A stretch of 64,000 nt of DNA from Mycteria americana. Its lineage: Eukaryota; Chordata; Aves; Ciconiiformes; Ciconiidae. Below the pieces are notes generated by a model. That model was not told where the DNA came from. It ran no database searches and saw nothing but the letters and a program-made list of their open reading frames with translations. Below, in pieces: positions 45,282 through 56,172 of this stretch. A program made the position numbers and the translations under genes. Position 1 is the first letter of the stretch; the number at the start of each line of letters is the position of its first letter. The stretch covers positions 4,152,770 to 4,216,769 of the forward strand of contig NW_027445436.1 in assembly GCF_035582795.1 (NCBI RefSeq), read 5' to 3'.

Positions 45282-46600
45282 ATAGGGGGACAGCAAAGTG
45301 GTGGTATTGTAAAGAAAAGCCCCCTAGGATGTATCTTAGCACACTGGAAAGAGATAGGGGGACAACCAGGTGGGAGTGTGAATAAGAAAACATTAATCAA
45401 ATATTGTGATCAGTGGTGGCCCCTGTACAAATTAGAAGATGGTGAAAAATGGCCTTTGAACGGAACTTTGAAGTATAATACTTTGTTGCAACTCATGTTA
45501 TTTTTGCGGCGGGAAGGAAAATGGGATGAGGTGGTTTATGCAGATATGTTTTTTACTTTGTGGAATCACCCTGAGTGGTAGAAAGAGTGCGGAATTAATT
45601 TGGCGCCCCAGGACCCTATGGTCTTGGCGATAGAAAAGGAGAGAAATAAGCAAAATAGGATATTGAAAAGGTGTTGCTCGGCGTGTAGCATTGGACAGAG
45701 ATGTTTGAAAGTTGGTTCGCAGAATGAAAGGTTAGAGGATTATTTGCCTCCGCTAGAAAGGGAAGGTGATAGAGAAGGAGATGCGGGTGCTGTTGGGAGA
45801 GAAGAGCCGGAGACGAGAGAGAGAGAGGAACTGGCGAGTTACTGCAGGGAATTATCGGGACGACCCTGAGAGGGTTGCTAAAGGATTTGAATTGATTGTG
45901 AAAACCCAGGACCCTGACTGGGAGGCAGAAAAACAGATGGTTGTGAGAGCAGCTAGAACTCAGGTGCAGGCTCTGGTGCTGGCTGGGACTCTGCCGGGAA
46001 CAGTGGAATTACCAATCCCGGCTGGGACCCTAACCAGATGGGAACCAGGAATTTACTAGTGCGGTAACGGAATAAGAAATGCTGTCCCAAAATCAGTAAA
46101 TTGGTCTAAGCTGTATGAGATAAAACAAGATAAAAAGGAGTCACCTACTGACTTTTTGAATCGGCTAAAGGAAGGAATGCGGAAATATACTCCTTTAGAC
46201 CCTACCTCTCAAGAAGGTAAAAGTCAGCTAATATTTCTGTTTCTGGGACAGTCGGTGGATGATATTAGAAGGAAATTACAGAAGGTGCAAGGGGCAGATG
46301 CAAGGGACTTGGAAAGGTTATTGGAAACTGCTTGGCAAGTGTATCGGAATAGAGATAGTCGAAAGGAAAAAAACAATTGCTAATGCTACAGTAGCTGCTT
46401 TGCGCACCGTAGAAGGTCAGATACCCCCTTGGAGCAACAGCAATGAGGGGAGAGGAGTTATGAGAAGTGGTGCAAGTGCCCCACTTAGAGGGAAGAGAGG
46501 AAATCAACCCCTCTTGAAAGATCAGTGCGTCTATTGTAAACAACTGGGGCACTGGAAAAAAAAGATTGCCCGAGACTGGGCAAATCGGTGATGGTAGCCA
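45282..46600 (+). pseudogene. ERV-C gag (matrix, capsid, nucleocapsid pieces)
   Basis: Matrix reads from an ATA at 45282 (expected gag start, GGQQSGG follows) through [12 protein letters not shown] and [36 protein letters not shown] to a TAG at 45579-45581. Capsid pieces follow in other frames: NYRDDPERVAKGFELIVKTQDPDW (about 45845-45930), and FLNRLKEGMRKYTPLDPTSQEGK and LERLLETAWQVY (46156-46383). The nucleocapsid has one damaged CCHC knuckle (CVYCKQLGHWKK, 46526-46561). Several stops and frameshifts. It is missing part of the mid-capsid. Confidence 0.85.
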
Positions 46601-46639
46601 ACACGGAAGAAAATTGATGGGGACCAGGGGAATCTTCCC

Positions 46640-46790
46640 TAGCAGAACCCTTGGTAAAAATTCAGCTAGGGAAAGAAGAAAAACCTGTAGAATTTTTAAT
46701 AGATACAGGTGCCACATTTTCAGTATTAAATCAGACTTTATTGCCCGTGAGTAAACAAACTGTTAACATTGGGAGCAACAGGGCAGGTTG
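46640..46790 (+). pseudogene. ERV-C protease N-terminal part
   Basis: Reading VKIQLGKEEKPVEFLIDTGATFSVLNQTLLPVSKQ, with the catalytic DTGA. It is not fully open and is followed by a deletion into the reverse transcriptase region. Confidence 0.75.
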
Positions 46791-46907
46791 AGAGGGCTTT
46801 CTTTCTAAGACCATTGAAATTTAAAATTGGAAAAAGTGTAGGGATTCATAAATTCCTCTACTTGCCTGAAGAAACATATTATAGAAGAATTTATAAAATT
46901 CGGATTA

Positions 46908-47462
46908 TTGACTGAATGCTCTCCAGAGTACAACACTCCCATTCTGCCTGACAAAAAGCCTGATGGCAAAACCTACCGATTGGTACAAGACCTACGGGCA
47001 ATAAATCGGATAGTTGAAGATTTGCACCCGGTAGTGGCAAACCCATACACTTTATTGACCAGTTTAAAAGAAACCTATGAATGGTTCACAGTACTAGATC
47101 TGAAAGATGCATTCTTTTGCCTCACCTTGGCCCCTGAAAGCCGCAACTTTTTTGCCTTTGAGTGGGAAAACCCTGATTCAGGACGGAAAACCCAACTAAC
47201 CTGGACAGTGTTACCTCAAGGATTTAAGAATAGCCCCACAATTTTTGGAAATCAATTGGCTAAAGAATTAGAGGTCTGGGAAAGGCCTCCAGGAAATGGT
47301 ACCCTTTTGCAATATGTGGATGATATTCTGATAGCTACGGAAAAAGAAGAAGAATGTAAGGAATGGACTGTGAGTTTGTTAAATTTTCTTGGACTAAGTG
47401 GTTATCGAGTATCGTTGCAGGAAGTCCAGATCTTGAAAAAAGATGAAGACTGTTGTACATGA
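46908..47462 (+). pseudogene. ERV-C reverse transcriptase
   Basis: A 184-codon frame: SPEYNTPILPDKKPDGKTYRL, FTVLDLKDAFFCLTLAP (first Asp), WTVLPQGFKNSPTIFGNQL, the active-site YVDDILIATEKEEEC, and NFLGLSGYRVS. It then breaks off at LQEVQIL: the connection domain is deleted and sequence passes directly into the RNase H region. Upstream fingers residues are partly missing. Confidence 0.9.
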
Positions 47463-48579
47463 TTGTATAGAAACCATTGAGACCGTATACGCAAGCAGGC
47501 CTGACCTGAAGGACGAGCCACTGGAAGAAGCTGACCACACTTGGTATACCGATGGGAGTAGTTTTGTAAAGAATGGAGTTTGAATGGCAGGATATGCTGT
47601 GACCACCACAGATCAGGTGGTGGAAGCAAAGTCACTCCCTAAAGGCACATCTGCACAACGAGCCGAAATAGTTGCCTTAGTGAGAGCACCGGAGCTTGCC
47701 AAAGGATTGCGCGTGAATATATGGACAGATTCAAAATATGCCTTTGGCGTAGTGCATGCTCACGGAGCAATTTGGAAGGAGCGAGGACTCTTAACCGCTC
47801 AAGGGAAAGGTATAAAACACGCTGATATAATACTGCGACTTTTAGAAGCTGTGCAACTTCCGTCAGCAGTGGCGATTATGCACTGCAAAGGACATCAGAA
47901 AGGTAACACTGACAGGGAAGTGGGAAATAAGTTGGCTGATTATGAAGCAAGGCAAGCAGCGGAACAAGGTGAGATACTAAGTTTAATTCCTGAAAAATCT
48001 TTGCCACTACCTGAATCAGCTGAATACGATGAAAAGGATCAGAAGTTAATTACTGACTTAGAGGCTAAAATTGGCCTATCAGGATGGGCAGTGTTAAAAG
48101 ATAACAGGATAATAATCCCCTTTAGACTACTGTGGGCACTGTCAAAGACTGAACATGATAAAACTCACTGGGGAACTGAAGCTCTGTATAACTCTCTCAC
48201 TAAGCAGATAGTGGCTAGAAATTTGTTTCAAACTGTGAAAAGTGTGGTTGATAGGTGTGAGACATGTTTGAAAAATAACCCAAAGGTAGAAAATGGTGTA
48301 AAATTTGGAAGCATAGGCAAAGGAAATGTTCCAGGTCAAAACTGGCAAATAGACTTTTCGGAGCTCCCTAGAAAAGGGGGGTATAGGTATCTGTTGGTGT
48401 TAACCGATACCTACTCTGGATGGCCTGAAGCTTTCCCTTGCAGAACAAATAAAGCTCGAGAAGTAACAAAAGTTTTATTAAGAGAAATTATTCCTAGGTT
48501 TGGAGTGCCAGAAGTTATCTCCTCTGACAGAGGGCCACACTTCGTGTCACAGGTAGTTCAGCAAGCTAGTAAGTTTTAA
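47463..48579 (+). pseudogene. ERV-C RNase H and integrase (N-terminal and core)
   Basis: RNase H starts before an in-frame TGA at 47581-47583 (HTWYTDGSSFVKNGV, stop, MAGYAVTT) and continues AEIVALVRAPELAKGLRVNIWTDSKYAFG and HCKGHQKGNTDREVGNKLADYEA. Integrase has [39 protein letters not shown] and ISSDRGPHF. At ASKF a deletion that removes the third catalytic residue joins to sequence in another frame. The open frame after the TGA is 331 codons. Confidence 0.9.
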
Positions 48580-48598
48580 AATTTGTCAGGAAACCAAC

Positions 48599-49069
48599 TT
48601 GAGATGGGATCAGGCCCTCCCAATTGCATTATTGAGACTTCGAACTAAACCAAGGACTAAAGAGAAATTGAGTCCCTTTGAGATTTTATATGGGAGACCA
48701 TTTCAAACCAGATATCGAGGGCAAGATCTCACCCAAGCAGGGGAAATTAGCTTACGGCAATATCTAATAGCATTAGGAAAACAATTACAAGAAGTAAATA
48801 AATTAGTGGTATCTACCAGAGCGTGGGGTTTAGATTCTCCGGTGCACTTGTTTAAACCTGGGGATTGGGTTTATGTTAAAACTATTTCAGGTGACCCTCT
48901 TGAAGAGAAATGGAGTGGCCCTTTTCAAGTTCTGCTCACAACCTACACTGCAGTTAAGCTTGAGAAGCAGGCTGTGTGGATCCACTATTCGAGAATTAAG
49001 AAAGCACCTAATGGACCATGGAAATCTCAGCCTACGGGACCAACGTCCGTAAGATTGACCCGAAAGTAG
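48599..49069 (+). pseudogene. ERV-C integrase C-terminal domain
   Basis: A 156-codon frame: [32 protein letters not shown], then [27 protein letters not shown] and the terminus VRLTRK. It continues integrase after the core deletion and overlaps the env start at 49018. Confidence 0.88.
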
Positions 49070-49203
49070 TTTTACTGATGCTGCTATGCGCTTGTTTACT
49101 AGCGTGTAAAAGTTTGTGTGAAGAGGATGCTAACAATTTAATGTTAGATAATAATTGTTATCATCCTTGCCATTTGTGTTGGCTGTGTAAAGCGAATAAT
49201 TGA
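49018..49203 (+). pseudogene. ERV-C env start only
   Basis: A 61-codon frame starting MEISAYGTNVRK with a hydrophobic signal-type segment (VVLLMLLCACLLACKSLC) and CHLCWLCKANN at the end, where the CxxC of the surface subunit would lie. Less than 80 bp separates it from the polypurine tract, so nearly all of env is deleted. Confidence 0.75.
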
Positions 49204-49269
49204 AAGAAATATGTGGAAATAGTAATGACTTTTAATTTAGAACCTTTGTAAAAGAATTTACAAAGTTTA

Positions 49270-49284
49270 AAGAAAAGGGGGGAA
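49270..49284 (+). other. ERV-C polypurine tract
   Basis: AAGAAAAGGGGGGAA immediately precedes the 3' LTR. Confidence 0.85.
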
Positions 49285-49986
49285 TGAAAAGAGCTAAAAT
49301 CCCCAAAGACAAAAAAGAAATGCTGTAAATATCTTGGTTGCTCAATGTTTCCTTTTAGTCTCCCTTTCGCAGATAATTTGGCCTAGCTTGCCAGTATTGT
49401 TGGCCTTAAGTAAGGAAGCTTAGATAGTAGAATTGCTAACGAGCTTTCTTTATTTGACCTAATCATTACAGTAAGAATGCTTTGCCTGTGTTAAATCCTT
49501 GGTTAGCTGAGATAGTTGCAATGAAAATAGATAAAAAGGAATTCTTCAGGCCCTGTGTCCCTGGAAAGGGCTGATAAGGAGAAACTACACAAGAACCACC
49601 TGGTTTTGGATATGCAAGGAAGGTATGAGCAAGACAAAGATGGACTGAGCATGCGTAAAGACAAAGTTCAGTCAGCGGTCAGAGTGATGAAGACTACTGA
49701 CTTCCTCCAACGACCACCAGAGGATCCCTAACGACCACCTAAGGACTTAAGTACGCATGCGTCAGGGACATTTACATATATTAATGAGTTCCAAGAAATC
49801 TCATGTTTATATAAATTAATCTTATGAATATGTATATTTTGCAACATATAACCTCTGTGATCTTGCTTGTTTGTCGGAGCACTTGTGGCAGAGCGATCCC
49901 CAGTGCTGCCCAGCGCTGCAATAAAGAATACCTGCTTAACAGTCATCCCGACTATTGAGTTCTGATTTCGGCTTTTCACGGCAACA
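49285..49986 (+). mobile_element. ERV-C 3' LTR
   Basis: 702 bp, the same length as the 5' LTR. Differences noticed by eye: TAGCAG/TAGTAG, CCTGATTTTGG/CCTGGTTTTGG and AATAGCCAT/AACAGTCAT. Confidence 0.93.
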
Positions 49987-49990
49987 ACAC

Positions 49991-50799
49991 AGAACAATGA
50001 AGCAGACCCTAAGATGATAAGTGTTAGAGAACTGCATTAAAATAAATGAATTAACTGTCTGGAAATGAAAAATTGCATTCAAGGTCATTTACTCTATGAA
50101 TGTCAAAAATGTATGTCAGTCAATTTCAGAATGGAATGAGGGAAACAAAATTAAAACTTCCATCTTTGTTTATTTTTAATTCACCAGTTTCAGACCTGTG
50201 AATAAGTAATCTTTGATTAGTATGATTGACAATATGGTATATTCTGCAAAAAGCTGATAACTGGGTATATGTACATGCTTTATGGATATACACACGTATA
50301 TAAGTTCACATTATGGTCACTGAGTTCTCTGAGGAAAACAACCCATTTCTAAGATGCAGGACTATAGGAAGTTAAAAGTAGTTCCCTAAGGTTAGCATAT
50401 TTTCACAATATTGGTTTTTGGACAATCTAGATTCTCAGATACTTAACATTCCCATCTCTTTAACTTAAATTTTCTTCAGTTAAGAGAAGTCTTCCACACA
50501 AGGAAAGGCAAAATCTGGGGTGAAACATGGTATGTTTCACAATAATTGCTTGATTTGAAGAAAACCTGCAACCAAGGAAGCGAGGACAGTTATTTGGATT
50601 GAGAAATAGTAAATAAAGGTAGTTTCAGATAAACTTTAACTGGAGGCATGATGTCTACATTCAGGCAACCTGATTTTGAAATCCACCCTACCCAGGTGTG
50701 GCCTGTTTAGGCATCTGTGAAAACATGTGTACTATGCAGCAGGACAGACAGGACTGTATGTTAAAAAAACAAGCTGTTAGGGCCAATGTTGCAGACGTT
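49991..50799. other. Noncoding, upstream of HSD17B4
   Basis: A/T-rich with no recognised repeat or coding sequence. It lies between ERV-C and the HSD17B4 promoter. Confidence 0.6.
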
Positions 50800-50814
50800 G
50801 ACTACATTTCCCAG
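50800..50814 (+). promoter_or_regulatory. HSD17B4: ACTACA-N2-TCCC promoter motif (ZNF143-type) upstream of HSD17B4
   Basis: GACTACATTTCCCAG fits the ACTACANNTCCCA element bound by ZNF143 (and linked to THAP11/HCF-1), common in CpG-rich housekeeping promoters. It lies about 90-100 bp upstream of the proposed start codon. The surrounding sequence is only modestly CpG-rich, as if CpGs had been lost. Confidence 0.6.
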
Positions 50815-50903
50815 AGGGCCGTGAGCAGCGTTGTGTGCGCAGTGGTTGCTTTCACTCTGCCTCCCCTCTATGCCCTGTCTGCTGGGGCATCCTGGGCACA
50901 CCC

Positions 50904-50961
50904 ATGGTGGCGGTGTTGGGGTTTGATGGGTGGATGGTGCTGGTGACTGGTGCGGGAGGAG
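50904..50961 (+). CDS. HSD17B4: HSD17B4 coding exon 1, diverged copy
   Basis: The ATG at 50904 opens 19 codons plus one base, MVAVLGFDGWMVLVTGAGG, ending at a GTGAGC donor (50962). It continues in phase with 63268-63321. This is the start of the short-chain dehydrogenase domain of peroxisomal multifunctional enzyme type 2, which hydrates and dehydrogenates enoyl-CoA intermediates in peroxisomal beta-oxidation. From memory the vertebrate start is LRFDGRVVLVTGAG. Here Arg-Phe is Gly-Phe, and Arg-Val after DG is Trp-Met. The TG-x3-G-x-G cofactor motif is kept. Open and properly spliced, so it may be expressed, but the replaced residues are normally conserved. Best guess is a W gametolog. Confidence 0.85.
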
Positions 50962-51023
50962 GTGAGCGTCTTGCGGGGTACTTCCCGCAACGCAGCAGTG
51001 CAGTCCCAGGGTGTCTGTGAGGT

Positions 51024-51480
51024 TGTCCTGGTTTCAGCTGGGATAAAGTTAATTTTCTTCCTAGTAGCTAATATAGTGCTGTGTTTTGGATTTAGTATGA
51101 GAATAATGTTGATAACACAGTGATGTTTTAGGTGTTGCTAAGTAGCGCTTATACTAGTCAAGGACTTTTCAGCTTCCCATGCTCTGCCAGGTGCACAAGA
51201 AGTTGGGAGGGGATACAGCTGGGACAGCTGACCCCAACTGTTCAAAGGGATATTCCATACCATATGATGTCATGCTCAGCATATAAAGCTGGGGGAAGAA
51301 GAAGGAAGGGGGGGATGTTCAGAGTTATGGCGTTTGTCTTCCCAAGTAACCGTTACATGTGATGGAGCCCTGCTTTCCTGGAGATGGCTGAACACCTGCC
51401 TGCCGATGGGAAGCAGTGAATGAATTCCTTATTTTGCTTTCTTGCGTGCAAGCATTTCTTAATTCCTTCTAGTTTTGCCT
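51024..51480 (+). mobile_element. ERVL-type LTR, 3'-truncated
   Basis: It begins TGTCCTGGTTTCAGCTGGG and includes TTCCATACCATATGATGTCATG and a TATA-like CATATAAAGC at 51279. It continues to the GAATTCCTTATTTTGC block, then fades near 51480, next to a CR1 tail at 51501. The U5 end is missing. It is in HSD17B4 intron 1. Confidence 0.85.
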
Positions 51481-51500
51481 TGAACATTGTGATTAACACT

Positions 51501-52623
51501 TAGAATAGAATAGAATAGACTATTTCAGTTGGAAGGGATCTACAACAATCATCTAGTCCAACTGCCTGACCAATTCAGGGCTGACCAAAAGTTAAAGCAT
51601 GTTATTAAGGGCATTGTCCAAATGCCTCTTAAGCACTGACAGGCATGGGGCATTGACCACCTCCCTAGGAAGCCTGTTCCAGTGTCTGACCACCCTCTCG
51701 GTAAAGAAATGCTTCCTAATGTCCAGTCTAAACCTCCCCTGACGCAGCTTTGAACCATTCCCATGCATCCTGTCACTGGATACCAAGGAGAAGAGATGAG
51801 CACCTCCCCCTCCATTTCCCCACCTCAGGAAGCTATAAAGAGCAATGAGGTCACCCCCTCAGCCTCCTTTTCTCCAAACTAGACAAACCCAGAGTCCTCA
51901 GCTGCTCCTCATAGGACATGCCTTCCAGCCCTTTCACCAGCTTTTTTGCCCCTCCTCTGGACACATTCAAGGACCTTCACATCCTTCTTAAATTGTGGGG
52001 CCCAGAACTGCACACAGTACTCAAGGTGGGGCCACAGCAACGCTAAATACAGCAGGATAATCACCTCTTTTGACTGGCTGGTTATGATGTGTTTAACGCA
52101 CCCCAGGATGCGGTTTGCCCTCTTGGTTGCCAGGGCACACTGCTGACTCATATTGAGCCTACTGTCAGCCAGCACCCCCAGATCCCTTTCTGCAGGGCTG
52201 CTCTCCAGCCACTCCTCTCCTAGTTTATACTTGTGCCCGGCGTTACTCCGTCCCAGGTGCAGACTCTGGCACTTGTTCTTGTTAAATTTCATGCCACTGA
52301 TGATTGCCCAATGCTCCAATCTATCTAGATCCCTCTGCAAGGCCTCTTGTCCCTCGAGAGAGTCAACAGCACCTCCCAGTTTGGTAATGGTGCATTCAAC
52401 TCCTGCCTCCAGATCATTGATAAAAATATTGAACAGAACTGGCCCTAGAATTGAGCCCTGAGGAGCACTGCTGGTGACTGGTCACCACCCAGATGTAACC
52501 CCATTCACTACAACCCTTTGAGCCCTGCTGTTCAGCCAGTTCTTCACCCAGCACTGTGAACCCACTCAGCCCGCAGTTTGACAACTTGTCCGGAAGGATG
52601 CTGTGAGGGACAGTATCAAAAGC
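51501..52623 (-). mobile_element. CR1 (older subfamily), split by ERV-D; continues at 59369-59600
   Basis: The tail here is a TAGAA repeat (51501-51518), unlike the ATTCTGTG tail of the young copies. On the minus strand pieces of ORF2 are readable: [42 protein letters not shown] and [22 protein letters not shown] (51909-52340), and AFDTVPHSILPDKL across the ERV junction. The upstream part, [37 protein letters not shown], is at 59364-59554. Stops and frame changes are present. Confidence 0.92.
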
Positions 52624-53007
52624 TGTCGGAGTGGGAGACGGACCCGGAGTAACGATGAATCTCAATATGAGTATGGTCGTTCTCCTCTATTCAGATTACT
52701 TAACAGGTTTATATAGAAGCTAAGCAAAGCACGCGCTAACAGCGACTATTCTATTGGATAACTATACTTGTCCACGCGCTTAAAACAATTATATGATTGG
52801 TACAAAGTTGCCGTTCACGCACTGTTCACAAAGGGGGTCTTATCAGCACTTTCCCAGGCTTAGTCCCGTTTATCTTGCTTTACCAAGTACTCCTTCTGCT
52901 GTTCTCAAGGGAATTTCACCTTGATCTCTGGCTCCCAGGCCCCATCAAAGGCTGGATTGCTCACATCAATTAAGCTGTGTCCTTTTTCACTTAACCATTC
53001 TTCCACA
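52624..53007 (-). mobile_element. ERV-D 3' LTR
   Basis: On the plus strand it runs TGTCGGAGTGGGAGACGG to CCATTCTTCCACA. A TATA box (TATATAAA, minus strand) lies near 52707-52716. Confidence 0.96.
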
Positions 53008-54335
53008 ATTCCCCCTTCTTGTTTTTGAGCGATCCAGGCATGATTTATCATTGTTCTAAAAGCCTTTTTTACACAGCTACATGCTACGCAAAAACACAGA
53101 CCTATGATAACCAAAATTATTAAAAGTCGTAATCCCTCAGCTAACAAACCCTTTAGCCATGATGGTAAGGACCCAAACAAACTGGTTAACCACTCATCAA
53201 AAACCCCCTGATTTTGTCGAATTTTGTTGGCATGCTCTTTCAGCCATCGTAGTTGTTTGTGAATTGATTCACTGTGATCAGACAGGTTCATGCAACACAT
53301 GCCTTCAAAATCCTCACAACCATGACCTTGGGCTAATAATAAAAAATCAATTGCTGCTCTATTTTGCAAAATTGCGTGGCGTAAGCTATTTTGATCCTCT
53401 CATAGTGTTTCTATTACCTGGGTGGTGACTTTTGCTTGTTTTTTAGCCCAACAGGCTAATTGCCCAACCTGTTTCAGGGCTCGTCCTGCTGCCCCCCCAG
53501 GTATGAACAGGGACAGGAACACTCTCTCAGTGGTACTGAGGAGGGCAAGTTCATCATCACAATCCGGGGAAAGACCCGTGATTTCTCGTTTGGTTCGATG
53601 TTTGATTTCTATTGTTTTATTTCTTACATCTTTCCACCAATTTTGATCTGGGGCTAATAACGTTAATTTTCCAAGATAGCACGGCCCACCAAATACGTTC
53701 TGTGGAACTCCTTGCCACGCTCTATCACCACATATTAAAAAGACATCTGGAGGCAAGGCCTTAGGAGTGCCATTGTTCCAGATTGGTACTCCTCCCTTAG
53801 TCTCGGCTCCTAGGGCCGCCTGGTCCCCACAATAACCAGCTGGATCGTAATAATCGTTATAGCGCCTTTCTTTTGATGTGACATTTGTCCACTCAATCCA
53901 GTTAGATGTTCTATAATAATTGGTGCCAGTAAAGGCGGGTCCTCCAAATATAAAACAAGTTTGAGTCCAATTTTTTGTTTTATTGCCAATTCTCATTGAT
54001 CCTAATAAGCTTAACTCTTGGGGGTCCCACGGCAGTGTAACATTTAGACTATTGATGAGTGTGGCACTGCAGCCACTAACATTGGTAGCTCGACTACAGT
54101 TTTTTGTAGCAAAACTACTAAAGTCAGTTGCCTTAAAACCTGGTACCCCTAGTAGACACGTCCGGAAAGGCTCTGTAGCAGACGCAAGTGAGAGGCAAAA
54201 CGCTTGTTGACCTGTTTTGTTCGCCCAGGTAACCCACATATTTTCTCTGGGCTCAATTTTGTGAAGACTCATCACCACCGGGAGTACTATCCCGATGATC
54301 AGGGGTAGGTTCATCTTGCTTGTCGGATGAGCCAT
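52905..54335 (-). pseudogene. ERV-D env (avian-leukosis-type), one in-frame stop
   Basis: The frame starts at 54335, overlapping the end of pol by about 80 bp. It has a signal-type segment (MNLPLIIGIVLPVVMSL), many N-glycosylation sites, and a furin-type site RTKREI near residue 250 followed by an internal fusion-peptide-like LSLFIPGGAAGRAL. A TGA at 53402-53400 interrupts it. The same frame then continues LQNRAAIDFLLLAQGHGC, six residues, CC (CX6CC), a membrane anchor (LRLLIILVIIGLCFCVACSC) and tail, ending at 52905. The TM resembles alpharetrovirus env. The stop may be a CGA to TGA transition. As it stands only a truncated product would be made. Confidence 0.92.
53008..53020 (-). other. ERV-D polypurine tract
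   Basis: On the minus strand AAGAAGGGGGAAT directly precedes the 3' LTR. Confidence 0.85.
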
Positions 54336-56170
54336 GAGGAGTTAGAACAGGCTTCACGTTTCTGCTCGGCACCCACACTGGACCGTGACCTTGACCAAGA
54401 CCAAGGTCCAATTGATGGCTACGAATATGGATGATACAGCAGGCTGCTGTACGTTGACCTAATACAGACCGCAGTCTGATAAATAAACTCCCCAATCTAG
54501 GATTCGTTGTTTCCCGTAATAGGGCATCTTCTAGACGTGGCACTATTCCAGCCACATACATTGAGTCAGTTACCACATTTAAGGGAATATTTATCCAATT
54601 AGTCAAAGCCCAAATTACTGCAGTCAGTTCCAAAGTCTGGAGGGAATCTTGAGGCTGCCCCTCCATGACATACTGCTTCCAATTGTCGCCTTCCTTCCAG
54701 ACACAGGCTGCACGCCGCAGGCGCTTGCCTGCATCTGTATACACAGTGACACCATCTGGTAATGGGTTGTTGCTTACTTTGGATCTCTGTATCCACTGAT
54801 TCCGTCTTAACATCTGCCATAATTTTCCTTGTGGTTGTTGAGAGTGTATTTTACCACCATAGCCTAATAGGGCATTCTGTATGGCCTCAGCATTACGAAG
54901 CCACCACTCTACCTCCACAGTACTAACAGGTATACTAATGTCCTCTGGTTCCTGGCCACTAATTTCTATAATTCGTGACCGTCCTTTCCGTATTAATTCG
55001 CCTACTGCTTCAGTTCGTGTTTGGATACTCCTTTTTGGTTGTACGCTTAAAAATACCCATTCTAAAATATTGAACATATCTCCTTGTCCTTTGCATTTGG
55101 CAGTGGCAGTGGCATTTAATTGAAGGGTTGAGGTAAATTCCCCTTTCTTATTTTGCCACTGACAAATGACTGCATAAGGTGAGTCTTTTCCATTACAGAC
55201 GATTAACGATATTGGCAGTGGTAAGATGCGGCGCGATGACCAAGCTGCATGCATTTTTTGAATGATTTGCTGTAGCACCGTGTGGTGCTCCATTGTTAAT
55301 GTCACTTTGTCCGCAGGATTTGTCCCGCGCAATAACGCAGTTAGGGGTGCAATGTCAGTATTAGAAATACCAACACAATTGCGAACCCATTGAATGTCCC
55401 CAAGCAAGGTTTGGATGTCATGTAAGGTATGCAGTTGAGTGACAAGCTCTGTTTTTTGTGGTCGGATTTTTGAGTCTGTAATAGACCACCCAAGATATTT
55501 CCAAGGGGCAGTATGCTGCACCTTCTCTGGTGCAATGACAAGCCCCTTTTTCGCTAATATGGTGATGAGCTGGCGCAATGACTCGTCTGAGAATGGCTGT
55601 TCTCGACAGCAAAGAATATCGTCCATATAATGATAAATTATCGTATTTGACCATTGGGCTCGAAGTGGTTGCAGCGCCCACGCTACATACAATTGACACA
55701 ATGTGGGTGAATTTTTCATTCCTTGTGGTAAAACAACCCATTCGTATCGCTCTGCCGGTGCAGCCTTGTTCACCGTCGGCACAGAGAAGGCGAAACGTTG
55801 AGTGTCTTGTGGGTGCAGTGGAATGGTAAAAAAAACAGTCTTTTAAGTCGACTATCAAGATATGCCATCCGCGTGGTAACATACTGAGAGATGGCATTCC
55901 GGGCTGCAACGCACCCATAGATTGCATTTGGTCATTGACCTTACGCAAGTCATGCAAAAGTCGCCATTTTCCACTTTTCTTCGGGATTACAAAAATGGGA
56001 GTGTTCCAGGGACTAACAGAAGGCTTAATATGTCCAGCTGCCAGTTGTTCAGCAACCAATTGTTTGGCAATTTGCAGTCGCTCTTTAGTCATGGGCCACT
56101 GGTCAACCCACACAGGCTCATTTGTAAGCCATGTAAGTGACGGGTTGGGCGGCTGCTCCCCAGTGCCCAT
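54253..56170 (-). pseudogene. ERV-D pol: reverse transcriptase and RNase H, frameshifted, integrase deleted
   Basis: The first part (from 56170 or just upstream) has [44 protein letters not shown] and [11 protein letters not shown], with the first catalytic Asp. The frame is lost at a run of eight A (plus strand, about 55830-55837). The second frame (55782-54253) continues [19 protein letters not shown] and the active-site YMDDIL, then thumb and RNase H (VYTDAGKRLRRAAC, LELTAVIWAL, NVVTDSMYVAG, HIRSH). Directly after HIRSH sequence jumps to a C-terminal VWVPSRNVKPV segment: the integrase HHCC and DDE domains and the last RNase H Asp are gone. The homopolymer shift could be a sequencing error; the deletion is real. 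Confidence 0.92.
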
Positions 56171-56172
56171 GA

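Larger units (their letters stand above)
43751..49986 (+). mobile_element. ERV-C: defective gammaretrovirus-like provirus with target duplication
   Basis: Two 702-bp LTRs (43751-44452 and 49285-49986) differ at only a handful of positions. ACAC at 43747-43750 and 49987-49990 is a 4-bp target duplication. The interior keeps gag, protease, reverse transcriptase, RNase H and integrase pieces, broken by stops and deletions, and only the start of env. Confidence 0.95.
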
